From Paraglomus occultum (Eukaryota; Glomeromycota; Glomeromycetes; Paraglomerales; Paraglomeraceae), in NCBI GenBank assembly GCA_910592205.1, contig CAJVPJ010000414.1, positions 1 through 25,665 of the forward strand: a DNA stretch of 25,665 bases. The letters run 5' to 3'. Of the stretch, positions 8,898 to 20,919 are shown piece by piece. Both the position numbers and the translations under genes were made by a program. The notes under the pieces are model-generated. The model saw nothing but the letters and a program-made list of their open reading frames with translations, ran no database searches and was not told the DNA's origin. Positions within the stretch are counted from its first letter, which is position 1, and every line of letters starts with the position of its first letter.

Positions 8898-10164
8898 ATG
8901 TCGCATACACCATCATCCTCGTCCACGAACCAGTCCTCGACTCCAACAATTTACCACAGTGACATAATAAAGGACCGTAAAAGCCTCTTCACTGGTCACG
9001 CGACACGTGTAATTTCGAAACAAGAAGCTCTCTCTTTTCATGAGAAAATAAAATCATCCGATAAGGGTGCTACGCACAACATACTCGCATACCGAATTGT
9101 CAACGCAGATGGAGCTGTTTTGGAAGATTGTGACGATGACGGGGAGCAATTCGCTGGGAACAAACTGTTAACTTTTATAAGAAACCTAGACGTGAAAAAT
9201 GCAGCAGTTGTGGTATCGAGGTGGTTTGGCGGAATACTATTAGGTCCTGTACGGTTTGACCATATTACCATATCTGCCAGGAATGCGTTAGAGAAGGGTC
9301 GTTTGATTGATGATAGAAACATCGCAGGAAATGGAAGAGAATTGGGAAAGAAAGTGGCTAGTTCGAATGCAATTGTTGTTAATGGATGTCAGGTACGATT
9401 TGCAATAAAGAATTCGCTATACGAACAGACAAATCATACATGTTTTTGAATCGTTTATTAAAAGACATTCTTATCTTTTCTATGTGACATGTTCGTTAAC
9501 AGAGAGGTAACCCTTTGCTTCAATACATCCGTAACGTACCATGGGAATACGGCGAGATAGTCCCTGACTACGTTCTTGGTGCAACGACATGCGCTCTTTT
9601 TCTCAGTCTTCGCTATCATCGCCTCCATCCTGAATACGTTTATACTCGCATCCAAAAGCTCGCCCATCAGTTTCAACTTCGCATATTACTTATTCTTGTC
9701 GATATCGATAACCATCAAGAAGCTGTTCGCGAACTTACAAAGACGTGTATCACAAACAACTTTGTTATGATGCTAGCTTGGAGTCAAGAAGAAGCTGGAA
9801 GATATCTAGAGACGTATAAAGCATTTGAGCATAAACCGCCAGATCTGATTATGGAGAGAGTGGAGAATGATTATTTTGCAAAGTTGACACATTGCTTGAC
9901 TCAGGTGAGATCTGTGAACAAGACTGACGTTGTTACTTTGGCATCTACGTTCGGTTCGTTGAAGCGAATTATGGCTGCATCTGAAGAGGAAATTGCACAG
10001 TGCCCTGGATTTGGCGAGTTCAAGGTACGAAACATTTGCTTATTATTGAAGATCGCATTTGGCATATTCTAACGGGTTTTGTGCGTTTATTTCAGGTGAA
10101 AAGATTGACAGAAGTCTTTAATCAGCCTTTTCTTTCACACAAAAGTAAACGAAAAAAGATTTAG
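8898..10164 (+). CDS. IMPACT-domain/ERCC1 (Rad10) fusion protein
   Basis: Three exons (8898-9392, 9503-10024, 10096-10164) encode 361 residues; introns are 110 and 71 bp, both phase 0 with GTACGA donors. Residues about 19-132 form an IMPACT/UPF0029 domain (IIKDRKSLFTGHATRV, ATHNILAYRI, EDCDDDGEQFAG, VVVSRWFGGILLGPVRF), related to the C-terminal domain of yeast Yih1. Residues about 157-357 are ERCC1: SNAIVVNGCQ|RGNPLLQYIRN, PDYVLGATTCALFLSLRYH, AWSQEEAGRYLETYKAFEHK and a C-terminal helix-hairpin-helix region (RSVNKTDVVTLASTFGSL, CPGFGEFKVKRL). ERCC1 pairs with XPF in the nucleotide-excision-repair nuclease; its own nuclease fold is inactive. Exon 1 runs unbroken from the IMPACT domain into the ERCC1 core with no Met between, so the two domains form one protein in this model. 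The last residues are basic (KSKRKKI), a possible nuclear signal. Confidence 0.9.
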
Positions 10165-10231
10165 ATGAAGTTATGTAATTTAATATTAATAAATTCTGTA
10201 GTATTTTATGATTGATATGATTGGATCATTC

Positions 10232-10243
10232 GTTCACGTGAAC
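10232..10243. promoter_or_regulatory. 12-bp palindrome containing an E-box upstream of TRM11
   Basis: GTTCACGTGAAC is a perfect palindrome with CACGTG at its centre. It sits 69 bp before the TRM11 ATG, in the 147-bp gap after the ERCC1 fusion gene. Such sites bind bHLH factors (Cbf1/Pho4/USF type) in other fungi; a function here is inference. Confidence 0.4.
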
Positions 10244-10311
10244 AAGTGTTACCATTTGCGTCAAAGCAAATAATTGACTTAATCCAATGCAAGCGTAGTT
10301 TATTACTTGAG

Positions 10312-12551
10312 ATGCCAACTTATCTTATTCAATTTGCTCAATGTAAGTTACCAAACCGCAGCTCGAGCGTTCTATCTATAACTACTGTTGACTTGAAATT
10401 AAATTAGCTCATGACGAATTTCGTATCCCGGAACTCGAGTCTTTGGCCAAAGTAGAGAACGTCACACTTTCATATGACGTGAATACATATAAAAAGAATG
10501 TAGGTTATACATGAACGCACGTCAAAGTTCATCGAACAGATAAATCTAACCTTTTTAGTGTCCCTTTCTTATTGTCAAAATCGAAACTGAAGAACAAGCA
10601 GCGCGTCTTGTCAAACGAGCTATATTGACCAAGTATGATGAGATTATGCATCAAGTTCTCAATTTCTCTAAATTTAGTCAAACCTGCCAATATTATTAAA
10701 ATTTTATAGAAATATCTTTGAGCTTTGGGGATCCGGTTCTACCTATGAAGAAGTTCATTCTCAAGTAAAAGCTCACCCCGAGCAATGGGTAAATAACTTG
10801 GCTTTTTCTTGCATACAATGTATGCTTGCCCTCACATTTGAATTTCGTCGGATATCATTAGCCCACATACGAATGGAAATCCTTTAAATTTGTTGTCTCG
10901 GCATTTGGATCAACGTGTGCGGCCAACTATCAATTGGATATTATCAACTCTTTTGCCTATTTAGGATTCAAAGGTCCAATAGATCTAAAGAATCCTGAGA
11001 TCCAATTTGGTGTTTTAGAAGACTATGGTCTGGATCCTCATGCTGCTTCACCACCTTCAACACCATGTTATATATATTTTGGAAGATTGGTAAGAACGGA
11101 AAGCATAACTGGACTTGATGTTATCGGTACATATGTAATAATACAACATTGACTAGATTGGATCAGGAAACCGTGACCTCATCCAAAAATTCAACGTGAA
11201 AAAGAGAAAATATATTGGAAATACTACCATGGATGCCGAGTTATCTTTGATCATGGCAAACCAGGCGTTGGTATGGATCTCGATAATGTATGCTTTCTTG
11301 TTATGATTTTTGCTAACACATTCTATATAGGCAGCTCCTAATAAATTCATATATGATCCATTTGTGGGTACTGGTAGCTTTTTGGTCACGTGCGCACATT
11401 TTGGTGCACTGACTCTCGGATCTGATATTGATGGACGACAAATACGCGGTCAAAGTAAATTTAATCTTCTGAATTCTACTCAGTACAGAACACAAGAAAT
11501 TAGCAGGATTATGTAATAATAATGTGCGCACATTCATATTTTGACAGAAAACAGATCTATTCACTCTAATATCGAGCAATATCGGGTGGGAGGCAGAGTC
11601 CTTGATACATTGGTGTTTGACATTTGTCATCATCCGTTCAGAGAGGAAGCGTGGTTTGACGCCATCGTAACCGATCGTAAGTAAACATAATTGTTAGATA
11701 CGAATCAATAATTTATTAATATTCTACATCTTTAGCTCCATATGGTGTAAGAGCTGGCGCAAAAACGCTAGGTAGGAAGGATCCGACAAAGAAGCCGACC
11801 AAACTGCTCGAAGGAGTTTCTCCGATGGGGTATGTAACGTTAAACGCACGGGTAGTATGTCGATTTAATGTCAATATTGGCTTAACAACATTATCCAATT
11901 ATTAATCAAGAGACGACGATTATATCCCACCAAAGAAACCATATGAAATGTCGCAAGTTCTTACTGATCTCATAGAGTTTGCTGCAAAATTCTTAGTTAT
12001 CGGTGGTCGGCTAGTATATTGGCTGCCAACCATAGTAGACGAGTGAGTTATCCTGTCTAAATTGATCTGGTAAAGTCACGTGTATTAAGTCAGTACCTAC
12101 TTTAGATATTCAGACTCGGACGTCCCATCTCACCCGTGTCTGAGACTGATCTCGAACAGTGAGCAAAACTTTGGATCATGGAGTCGTAGATTGATAACTA
12201 TGGAAAAGTTCAAGGATAATATATCGGGGGAGCATGCTTTTGTTAATGCTCAATCCTTGGATAATTTAACTGCTGTCATGAATGATCAAAAGAAAGGCAA
12301 ATCAGTTGGTGATAATGACACCAAAAAACCTGGCCATTATCTATTTCGCGAGCAGGTATGAAGATGCCGGTGCATATATAGAAAACATGTCCATATATAC
12401 TAAAAGGTGGTAAAATTTTTTTTAGTATTTCACTGCAAAATCCGAAAAGAGGAAGAAGGAATCATCACGGGCAAGACACAAGGAAGTTCATCATACGGAG
12501 AAGCCAACGGCAGATGTTGAACCAATCACATCTGGTAAAAATACAACGTAA
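10312..12551 (+). CDS. TRM11: tRNA (guanine10-N2)-methyltransferase catalytic subunit Trm11
   Basis: Twelve exons (10312-10342, 10408-10499, 10559-10632, 10710-10788, 10862-11089, 11157-11270, 11331-11454, 11548-11676, 11736-11829, 11911-12042, 12106-12355, 12426-12551) encode 490 residues. Introns are 59-93 bp and all GT-AG. Trm11 forms m2G10 in tRNA together with Trm112, which provides stability. The N-terminal THUMP-like part begins MPTYLIQFAQSHDEFRIPE. The Rossmann methyltransferase domain has the SAM motif DPFVGTG at about 215-221 and the catalytic DPPYG at 290-294, followed by GVRAGAKTLGRK. Other diagnostic blocks are KYIGNTTMDAELSLIMANQA and HPCLRLISNSEQNFGSWSRR. Both key motifs are intact; the DPPYG motif is itself split by an intron. 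A Lys/Ser-rich tail follows the conserved core. The gene converges with TRM8. Confidence 0.95.
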
Positions 12552-12770
12552 TCGGCGGCGAACACTCCAGACCAACAATGAAACAGTGAATGCACTATTT
12601 AAGTGATTATGTCTAGTTGAAAAAAAAGTACCTTTTTTTCCTCGAATATAGAAGTTTACAATAAAAATGTTTAAGTAAACGATAATTTTGAAATGCCATA
12701 CTTCTAGTGCAGACCATAAATTAAGTACATGCATGATTTTGTGTGTTCGTACAAGGAGTAATACTAATTA
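12552..12770. other. Convergent 3' intergenic region between TRM11 and TRM8
   Basis: This 219-bp gap lies between two convergent stop codons and holds both 3' ends. It contains an A-run/T-run pair near 12620-12640 (AAAAAAAAGTACCTTTTTTT), a possible short hairpin. No gene is seen. Confidence 0.4.
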
Positions 12771-13988
<1,218 letters not shown>

Positions 13989-14065
13989 CGCGTTTATTTT
14001 TTGCAACTTGGCAATAATATTAATAATGTATTCGAGAAACTTGGTCATAGAAAAAATCTATAACA

Positions 14066-14093
14066 TGTGACACATATTTATATATGTTACACA
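14066..14093. repeat. Short AT-rich inverted repeat in the TRM8 promoter gap
   Basis: TGTGACACATAT (14066-14077) and ATATGTTACACA (14082-14093) pair at 10 of 12 positions across a 4-bp loop. It lies 78 bp upstream of the TRM8 ATG and downstream of the PIH1D1 stop, so it could belong to either a promoter or a 3' end. Confidence 0.35.
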
Positions 14094-14139
14094 TCTCATA
14101 TTTAATATCCATATTAATATTAGTATTTTGAATTATGTT

Positions 14140-15320
14140 CTAATTTGACCTTTTAGCTCTAATTTTTAATGTTCTTTTGGGTTTTATGAATCGAGCATTT
14201 GCTGACTCTATATCGATAGGAAATGGAAGTGTTTCGTCTAGATGATATTTCCCCGGCGAATGGAAAATTATTCGCAAAGATTCAATGTCGACTGTTGCAT
14301 TTCCTATTGACTCCTGTAATAATAGATTAATTTGCCAAATAAGAAAATATCCTCCAATACCTTTCCCCAACATCTTAACAATTGCGTACCTGCAATGGTG
14401 TCTGAATCGCTATAATGACCATGTCAGTGTTATTTTGTTTTCTCTCGGTTATCCTAAAGTCTGGTCTTGGAAGTGTTTGAGTAGCATTCGACTTGTTCAG
14501 TTTCTTTGAAGCTATCTCTGTCACTAGCGGAGTTTTGGGGATAGGCACTCTTCTTGGATTCAATGGTCCTTGAGAATGTAATCTAGGAAATGACAAACCT
14601 GATTGATTATGCAGTCGGCGTCAGTATTTCTTTTACGTGAACTGAATATCAAGCTTCGTTATTACATACTTCGACTTAACTCTATTTTGAACTTTTCTTC
14701 AAATATTGCAAGCGTCAACTCAGTTAAAAATATTTTGTAGCTGTCGTCTTCCCTAGATCTTTTCATTGGCTTTAAGTGAATAACAGCATCACACACGAGA
14801 CATGGCCTCTGAGCTGTGTTGAGTTAAACAAAATTAATTCACTGATTCTTCAACAATTAAAAATGTTGTTTACGAAACTAGAGTACACATTACCTTTATC
14901 TTTATCTTCTCTCAATTCGCTAACAACCATGGGTACAGTGTAAGTAGATTCGTCTCCTTTGATTGCTTTTTGAATCTCATCTTCAGGAACTTGCATCGGA
15001 GCGGTAATCTTTTCCGAATAGCAAACGTTTATAAACACTTTCATGCTCGCAGGATATTTCTCGGTTTTTGCTACAGTATGCGTCTTTATTACAAATCCTG
15101 GTTTCGGTTGAATTTCTACATATTGGTAACCAGATAATTCCTCTGTCAATGCCTGCCGAGTTTGCTGTGCTAGAGCCGCTATGTCTCTATCATTTTCAGC
15201 AAATAATTCTTCAAGAGCCTTCTCATTAGCAGCTTGAGACTCTTGAATGGAATTTAGCGTGAGCAGTGAATGAAGACTGCCTCTGTTATTATCATCAAAG
15301 TCTAGCCTGTTCGTGGCCAT
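14140..15320 (-). CDS. PIH1D1: PIH1D1-like R2TP chaperone adaptor (Pih1/Nop17)
   Basis: Four exons on the minus strand (15320-14894, 14813-14670, 14598-14390, 14313-14140) encode 317 residues; introns are 80, 71 and 76 bp. PIH1D1 links the Rvb1-Rvb2 ATPases and Tah1/RPAP3-Hsp90 to client complexes such as box C/D snoRNPs, RNA polymerases and PIKK kinases. The PIH1 domain runs from about 65 to 195: VEIQPKPGFVIKTH (about 68-81), KVFINVCYSEKITAP (94-108), RPCLVCDAVIHLKP and FLTELTLAIFEEKFKIELSR. A Pro/Lys-rich linker (PLNPRRVPIPKTP) leads to a CS-like C-terminal domain (about 240-317) with GNATVDIESLRIIFHSPGKY. The order and length match the human protein. Its ATG is 72 bp from that of ZNHIT2 on the other strand. 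Confidence 0.9.
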
Positions 15321-15392
15321 TCGACAAATGTATTAATATTATTAAAGATGTTCTACCGATGATCATCACGGAATTTTATGATCTGTTTTTTC
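15321..15392. promoter_or_regulatory. 72-bp shared promoter between PIH1D1 and ZNHIT2
   Basis: The two start codons face away from each other with only 72 bp between, so their promoters and leaders must overlap. I see no TATA box or CACGTG in it. Co-regulation is an inference from distance alone. Confidence 0.5.
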
Positions 15393-17099
15393 ATGACTAC
15401 GCAAATTGTAACCCGCGATTCTGAGGGGAACTTTATCGAACAAGATGCACAGTTTTGTGGCATGTAATTAATCAATCGCACGACGATTTGTCTTCCATTT
15501 ATTGTCGCAATCGATTGATTTACTAATTGAAAGACTGGTATAAACGCAGCTGCAGAAAGCAGACCGCAAAGTACACTTGCCCAAAATGTCATTTGCGATA
15601 TTGTTCATTAGAATGTTACAAGAATGAGGTTGGTAACGAAGGCAACGTTTGCTCGGTTTCTAGGAGTAACATTCTCAATATTTTCCGTTTGCCGTTCTGT
15701 ATTCCCAGAGTCATTTACAATGCACAGAGTCTTTTTACAAGGACAACATCTTACAAGAAATTAGTACTCAGAGAGTCAGCAACGAAGAGAAGAAGAAGAT
15801 TTTAGAGCTTTTAAAAAGAGTCGGGGGAGAAGATATTGGTGCTGACTCAGACGATGAAGAAGTGGGTAAGTTTTGTTTGAAAAACGGATTGACAATTCTT
15901 CAACATATCTTGATGGCTTACCTGCTCGTGACATTAGAAACTAATGCTAATGATTTTGTTGAAAGATTTCGATCTATGGACATAGGTGAAAACTCTTCTT
16001 TCATGTTAAATAATTTACAGACACAAAAAAGATCGTTGACTAATGAAAAGACTATTTTGCTATGGATTACTATTAGAATCAGCATCATATGAAACAATTT
16101 GGAATACATTGACAGCTCAAGAGCGCGCCGAATTCGAAAAACTTGTATTAGACAAATCGAGTGCACTTTTCCAGGAAATACATTTATGGAAACCATGGTG
16201 GGAACTATCTGGTCTGAATGATAAGACAATTCAAAATCCATTAATCGTAGAGTTGGATGAGAGCTTTCCCGACAAGGACATATCGTCACCAAAAATTATG
16301 AAAATCACTAAGAAACTTGAAGAATTGACTAACAAGCTACCCAATCCAATGATTATTTTCAATCTTTTGAACATATTGTATCCTTTACGCTTCCATTCTC
16401 GCAATCCATATCACAAAGTCGTTTATATAATGTCTTTAACATATATCACAGATATGCCTATGTTTATGGTTGTCGGTATTTGAACGGCGAATTAAGTGAA
16501 AACGTGCATGAAACATGCAATCTCATATGGAGCCTGTCACCTGTGCTCGCATTGAATGAAGCTATTGTCTACGAAAATGTTTCTGAGGCTTTGGCTGCAG
16601 GCATACAACTTTCTCGACAGGTTCGGCATCGTTTCGCGATATCAGACTATTTATGCTGCGTCTCATTCGAACTGACTCTGTCTTTACTGGTATTCAGAAA
16701 TATATGGAATCACACGAATTCACTTTAATCTTACTCAATGATATCAATACATTATTGGCCGATGTTGACAATGTGCTTGCGGCGTTATCAGAAATATATA
16801 GTATATTCCATACTTTAAGCACAGCTCGACAGACACAAGAGTCCAAACCACCTGTAATACCACATTCGCGGAAAGCGTTCTTAACCGATAAAAAGGTCTA
16901 TTTCTATTTTGCTTATGTGCAATCGCTGAAGGAAAAGGACGGGGCGAAAGCGTTCGACATGTTGAAGACTCTAATAAAATCAGAAAAGTCAAACTTTGAA
17001 CAACAATTGAAGGATCACGAGATGCAACAGCAACAAGCTGATGAACTCTTAAAGCGAAGATCAACTCCTGCAACCGAAAATTTTATAACCGAATTATAA
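15393..17099 (+). CDS. ZNHIT2: Zinc finger HIT-domain protein 2 (ZNHIT2)
   Basis: Seven exons (15393-15463, 15550-15628, 15709-15865, 15938-15985, 16077-16377, 16452-16620, 16698-17099) encode 408 residues, close to the human length. The N-terminal HIT zinc finger has all eight ligands: C22, C25, C34, C37, C42, C46, H52 and C55 (CGICRKQTAKYTCPKC, RYCSLECYKNESHLQC). It is followed by CTESFYKDNILQEI, an acidic stretch, FVERFRSMDI, WNTLTAQERAEFEKLV and LWKPWWEL. In human cells ZNHIT2 binds R2TP and helps assemble U5 snRNP. Most exon joints are fixed by the conserved blocks; the last junction (16620/16698) is the least certain because the frame in 16653-16697 is also open. The C-terminal half is helical and Gln-rich at the end. 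Confidence 0.9.
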
Positions 17100-17179
17100 T
17101 TGCCAGTGATTGATCAGTATGTAAGACCGTTGACAAGTTGTTTGTATATCCGTCACTCGGGAACTGATACTTTCTACTG

Positions 17180-18397
17180 CTACATGTCTTCTTTAGGTCT
17201 CTTATTGGGATAACTTCCCAAGTCTTTGGTATCTAGACATATCTCTTTTAGTTTTTCCAAAGCTCCTCGTACGTTCTCGTCCTCCAAATGTCCTTGAAAC
17301 TCAACAAAAAACACATAGTGCCATGGTCTTTTGTGAGATGGGCGAGAATCAATCTTAGTCAAGTTAATTTCATAATCTTTAAAAACCTTTAGAGCATCAC
17401 AAAGAGCTCCAGGTTTGCGATGATCTACTGTAAAGAGAAAATAGGTTTTATCGTCGCCAGTGCGAGCACTAGTTGGTCCTCCCAGGATGAAGAACCGTGT
17501 TGTGTTGTCTAAATGTAAATTTAAAATTTAAATTATGACACAGATGATTTGATTCAAATAAAAGTTGTAATTGCCTAAAAACCTACTCATTCCATCTTCG
17601 ATGTTATGCTCAATTACGTTCAGTGAATACAATTCCGCACATATTAAACTCGCTATAGCAGCTGCATCAGAATCTTCCTTTGCTAATTCTGCAGCATGGC
17701 TTGTTGATGCGACCTCAACTAAAGCTATACCAGGAAGGTGCGTTGCTAACCACTTTTCGCATTGTCCGAGTGCCTTGATGTCGCGTATGTCAGATATTAT
17801 GATGTGCCGGCGTTGAAAATATTCGTTTTTGAACATACCTGCCGATGACTATATACTTTTTTCAGCTCGGAAAGTTTAGATTTGGACAGTAAACTGTGAT
17901 GTACCTTCAAAGTAGTAGTGAGCGATAAGTTATAGATGTAAGATTTAACTTGCAAACTATTAGCCTGAATATCAGTCCTATCTACCGGTAGATATATTTC
18001 GGCACTTATTCTTAGTTTGCTGTCTATGAAACAATCCAAGGTAGTAACCACAGATCCAAAAGTTGAATTTTCAAATGGTACAATGCCACAGGTGGTGTGT
18101 CTACTTTTCACTGCAGCAAAAACGTCTATTATACGGACTTAAGTGTTAACAATAAACATAATCCAATAGATTTTAGAACAGAAGCTCCCGCTCACCATTT
18201 ATAGATGCACATGGTTTATAAGCTAAATTGTCGCCCACAAATATCTCTTGAGCAGCCTACAAGATGATGCGTAACGTCATCAGTATCTCGACTTACAACA
18301 AGTAGAAATCATATAACGAACGAACCTGTTGCGAATAAGACCCAGCCGGTCCTAAGTATGCAACTGAAATTTCTTCTTGTGATGAAACTGCAGACAT
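17180..18397 (-). CDS. PHA2: Prephenate dehydratase with C-terminal ACT domain
   Basis: Six exons on the minus strand (18397-18326, 18256-18196, 18125-17986, 17904-17839, 17773-17587, 17508-17180) encode 284 residues. The enzyme converts prephenate to phenylpyruvate in phenylalanine synthesis. Catalytic-domain motifs are VAYLGPAGSYSQQAAQEIF, CGIVPFENSTFGSV, YSHRQALGQCEKWL, AAIAS and the active-site NNTTRFF (about 176-182). The regulatory ACT domain (about 195-275) has KPGALCDALKVF and INLTKIDSRPSHKRPWHYVF, the site of phenylalanine feedback in the family. Intron 3 (17905-17985, 81 bp) contains no stop and keeps the frame; it was recognised because removing it restores EIYLPVHHSLLSKSKL. Intron 5 uses donor A|GTAGGT at 17586, needed to form NNTTRF. 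It converges with ZNHIT2 with 80 bp between stops. Confidence 0.94.
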
Positions 18398-19870
18398 GAT
18401 CGTTGCCTCTAGGATCGTGCGTAAAATATTTAAATATCAATCGTTTTTATTGTAACACTTGTAGTGAGTCTCTTAACATTACGATCTTTGCAGATAGTTA
18501 ATCAAGATTCATATTCTCCCATTCACAACTTCATACAACACATATTAATGCGCTGATTTCTCGCCAGTCTCCTAAACTCAAAAAACTGCAGTTATAGTGT
18601 TATCATTCTTACATTACTTTGTCAATTTAGAAAGTTTACATTTTATTTCTTATTATTTATTTGAAACATAAACCAGGAAAACCGAAAAGTACCATTGTTT
18701 CATTGTTTTAAGTAATCAATATAATAATAAAGACATCTGCCCGGTATTACGACTACCTAAATAAGATTGTATGTTTCAGGTACAGTATTAGTATATCTGA
18801 AGGTTTCAGGCTGCTACTTTTATATCTATTATGCGTTCTATCTGCTAAGGAAATTTTATCCTACTTGGCAAAATATGACCTTCCAAATACTCGACGCTGT
18901 TAAGCTTAATCGTATTAGAACGTCTGGCCACTAGCCGCCATCCTCTGATCGGATCTGGTCGACCATCATTTCACTTCCCCGACAATCATTTCCCCGACAG
19001 TTCATTTCCCCGACAATAATATTTTGGCACTAAGATAATTTCAGCAGGAATTGTCGGAAATAATTGTCGGGGAAATGAACGCCTCCCCTCTGATCTTCTA
19101 CAGACGCGATATACTCCTAAAAAACTTGGCCATTGGCTGCTTCCTAAGAGAAACATATTCAACTCGGTAAATATAAAATAGCCAGATCAAACCACCGGAA
19201 CCAGCGGTCAGGAGTGATGGTTGGTGCTTCTGATAAAGCTTTTTTTTTGTGTGCGTAGAATCACCGACCGCAATACCCATCCAAAAAATATTCTTGGACT
19301 TGTCCACTACTAGAGAAGGTTTTGCAAGTCCTCGCAGTTGAGTATTATACAACAAAAACTCATTCATGGTCCGAAGTGAAGTAAGCAGGAGCTAATAACG
19401 TGTTAATCAAGAAAAAAGCTCTTAAATAGAACTATCACATAATAATACATCAAAAACGTCTTGCCCTCCATTATCATTACATGACGTGTAATCACAGGTA
19501 AATTTATTGGATTTCCGAGGTCTTTATTCGGCATCTATTACTATGGATTTATTGAATAGTATTAAAAAAATTGCAGTTAGATATTAATCCAACTTCTATA
19601 TGCTCACCTGTCCAGCTTATTCAGTCCCCTAATAAACAAATCAGAAGTGAAATCATGATGATGTAGCAGAAACAACAGGGAAATTAGTAAATGAGCAGCA
19701 AGTAAATTAATATTAAGTAATCTCAACAAAACCAGGCAAAGTGAACATTTTATAAATGAGAGGCTGATTATGATATGGCATTAGAACGTGCAATGATTGC
19801 AATGATCCATGGATGTATTATACATATCATATTAATATCATAATAATCATAAATCAGAGCTTGAAGCCAT
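18398..19870. other. Gene-poor 1.5-kb tract with a miniature inverted-repeat element
   Basis: I find no supportable gene here. The minus-strand ORF 19098-19367 (89 codons) has a hydrophobic segment (GGLIWLFYIYRV) but no family resemblance or clear splice partners. The main structure is the inverted-repeat cluster at 18972-19080. Sequence to its right (19370-19870) is AT-rich without recognisable content. Confidence 0.5.
18972..19080. mobile_element. Miniature inverted-repeat element (MITE-like) with TTTCCCCGACAAT ends
   Basis: The motif CATTTCCCCGACAAT recurs: CACTTCCCCGACAAT at 18972-18986, CATTTCCCCGACA at 18987-18999 and CATTTCCCCGACAAT at 19003-19017, then inverted as ATTGTCGGAAAT at 19050-19061 and ATTGTCGGGGAAATG at 19063-19077. 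GTTCATTTCCCCGACAAT (19000-19017) and 19063-19080 form an 18-bp perfect inverted repeat around a 45-bp core. Three direct copies on one side and two inverted copies on the other suggest ends of a non-autonomous DNA transposon, perhaps nested. It encodes nothing. I cannot name the superfamily or define a target-site duplication. Confidence 0.6.
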
Positions 19871-20123
19871 CTACTTCATCTGGTCGACAATATCATAACG
19901 TTGACCTTCTATTGCAACCCTAACAAACTCACCCAGAAATATTACGGTCAACATGGCGTCGGCCGGTTTTTTGGTGCTTAATCAAATAGTTTAAGTCTTC
20001 ATCACTGAGGTGTATCCAGACAGTTGAGGATGCGGTGATGGCTGCAAGTCTTTGTTTATCCGTTATTGGCCATCTTCGTTCAAGTGAGTGTTCGTCAAGC
20101 AAAACATGCACTCTTTCCTTCAT
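19871..20123 (-). pseudogene. Possible frameshifted gene fragment, family unknown
   Basis: The minus frame from 20123 reads a protein-like 64 codons (including RRWPITDKQRLAAIT and STVWIHLSDEDLNYLIKHQK) and stops just after a GGG run at 19934-19932. One base over, the frame stays open and protein-like (FVRVAIEGQRYDIVDQMK) to a TAG at 19873-19871. A one-base insertion in the G run would explain both parts. An alternative is a splice site, since GG|GTGAGT is a good donor here, but I find no good acceptor. No family is recognised and the two halves may be unrelated. Confidence 0.3.
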
Positions 20124-20919
20124 TTATCATTATTATTATGACAAGAGTCTTATTGGGAACTACTTGTAGCTCCTTCATTTCAAAAAATTTTTTCTCATGA
20201 TGCTACAAATTTTCTCCATGTCCATACAGTCAGGAGTCTTCCTTGTCATCTGTCAAATATAGCCTATAAAATTTAAAATGATATTCATATAGTGGGCTTA
20301 CCACCATTCATCTATCATCTAGAACAATGTCAGTGACACAGAAATATTGAAACATGCCAACATCACAGCACACTCATAAGCTCTTCACACTCAATATAAT
20401 TCTGAGCGCGCCCTTGTTCAAAATCATATTTCTTTGTCTTGACAATGCAGATCACGGAATTTCCCATCCTGACAAGAAGACCACTTGCCAACTGGCCCTC
20501 ATGCCGTTATTTTATTATATTGTCGGAAATACTGTGAACAATATACCATCTTTGAATAAATAAAGAGTAAGAATGATCATTATATTTTATTTTTCGATCA
20601 TCTATGCTAGTAGTGTTTCTATTTATTCTTGAAAGTGAATGTTATTGACAACTATTTAAGTTATGAAACATTCCTTACGGTGTGCGGCGTGGGCAAGCCA
20701 GAGAGAACCGGAAAGTACGATATACTAGCCGATTACAAAGAGAATTCCTGGAACCGCCAGCTGTGACGTACAGATACTCTTGAGGAGGACTGATGTTTAG
20801 TGCAAGGATGAGGAAAGGGAATTTGATATACTTATCAACGATAATGCAGGTTTATTTTACTAGAATTATCAACAATATCGGATTACACTGATGATTTGGG
20901 GCGTCTCATATTCCCGTAC
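20124..20919. other. 796-bp AT-rich intergenic stretch
   Basis: The only sizeable ORF (20354-20563, plus, 69 codons) shows no domain pattern. No repeats or RNA genes are apparent. The right end presumably contains the 3' UTR of the STEEP1-like gene. Confidence 0.5.

Noticed and set aside
16653..16697. Open frame extending ZNHIT2 exon 7 upstream
   Set aside because: No donor with the right phase joins it to exon 6; the acceptor TATTCAG at 16691-16697 gives a phase-0 junction instead.
17571..17816. 81-codon plus-strand ORF
   Set aside because: It is antisense to a well-supported exon of prephenate dehydratase.
19098..19367. 89-codon minus-strand ORF next to the inverted-repeat element
   Set aside because: It has one hydrophobic stretch but no recognisable family, splice partners or transposase motifs.
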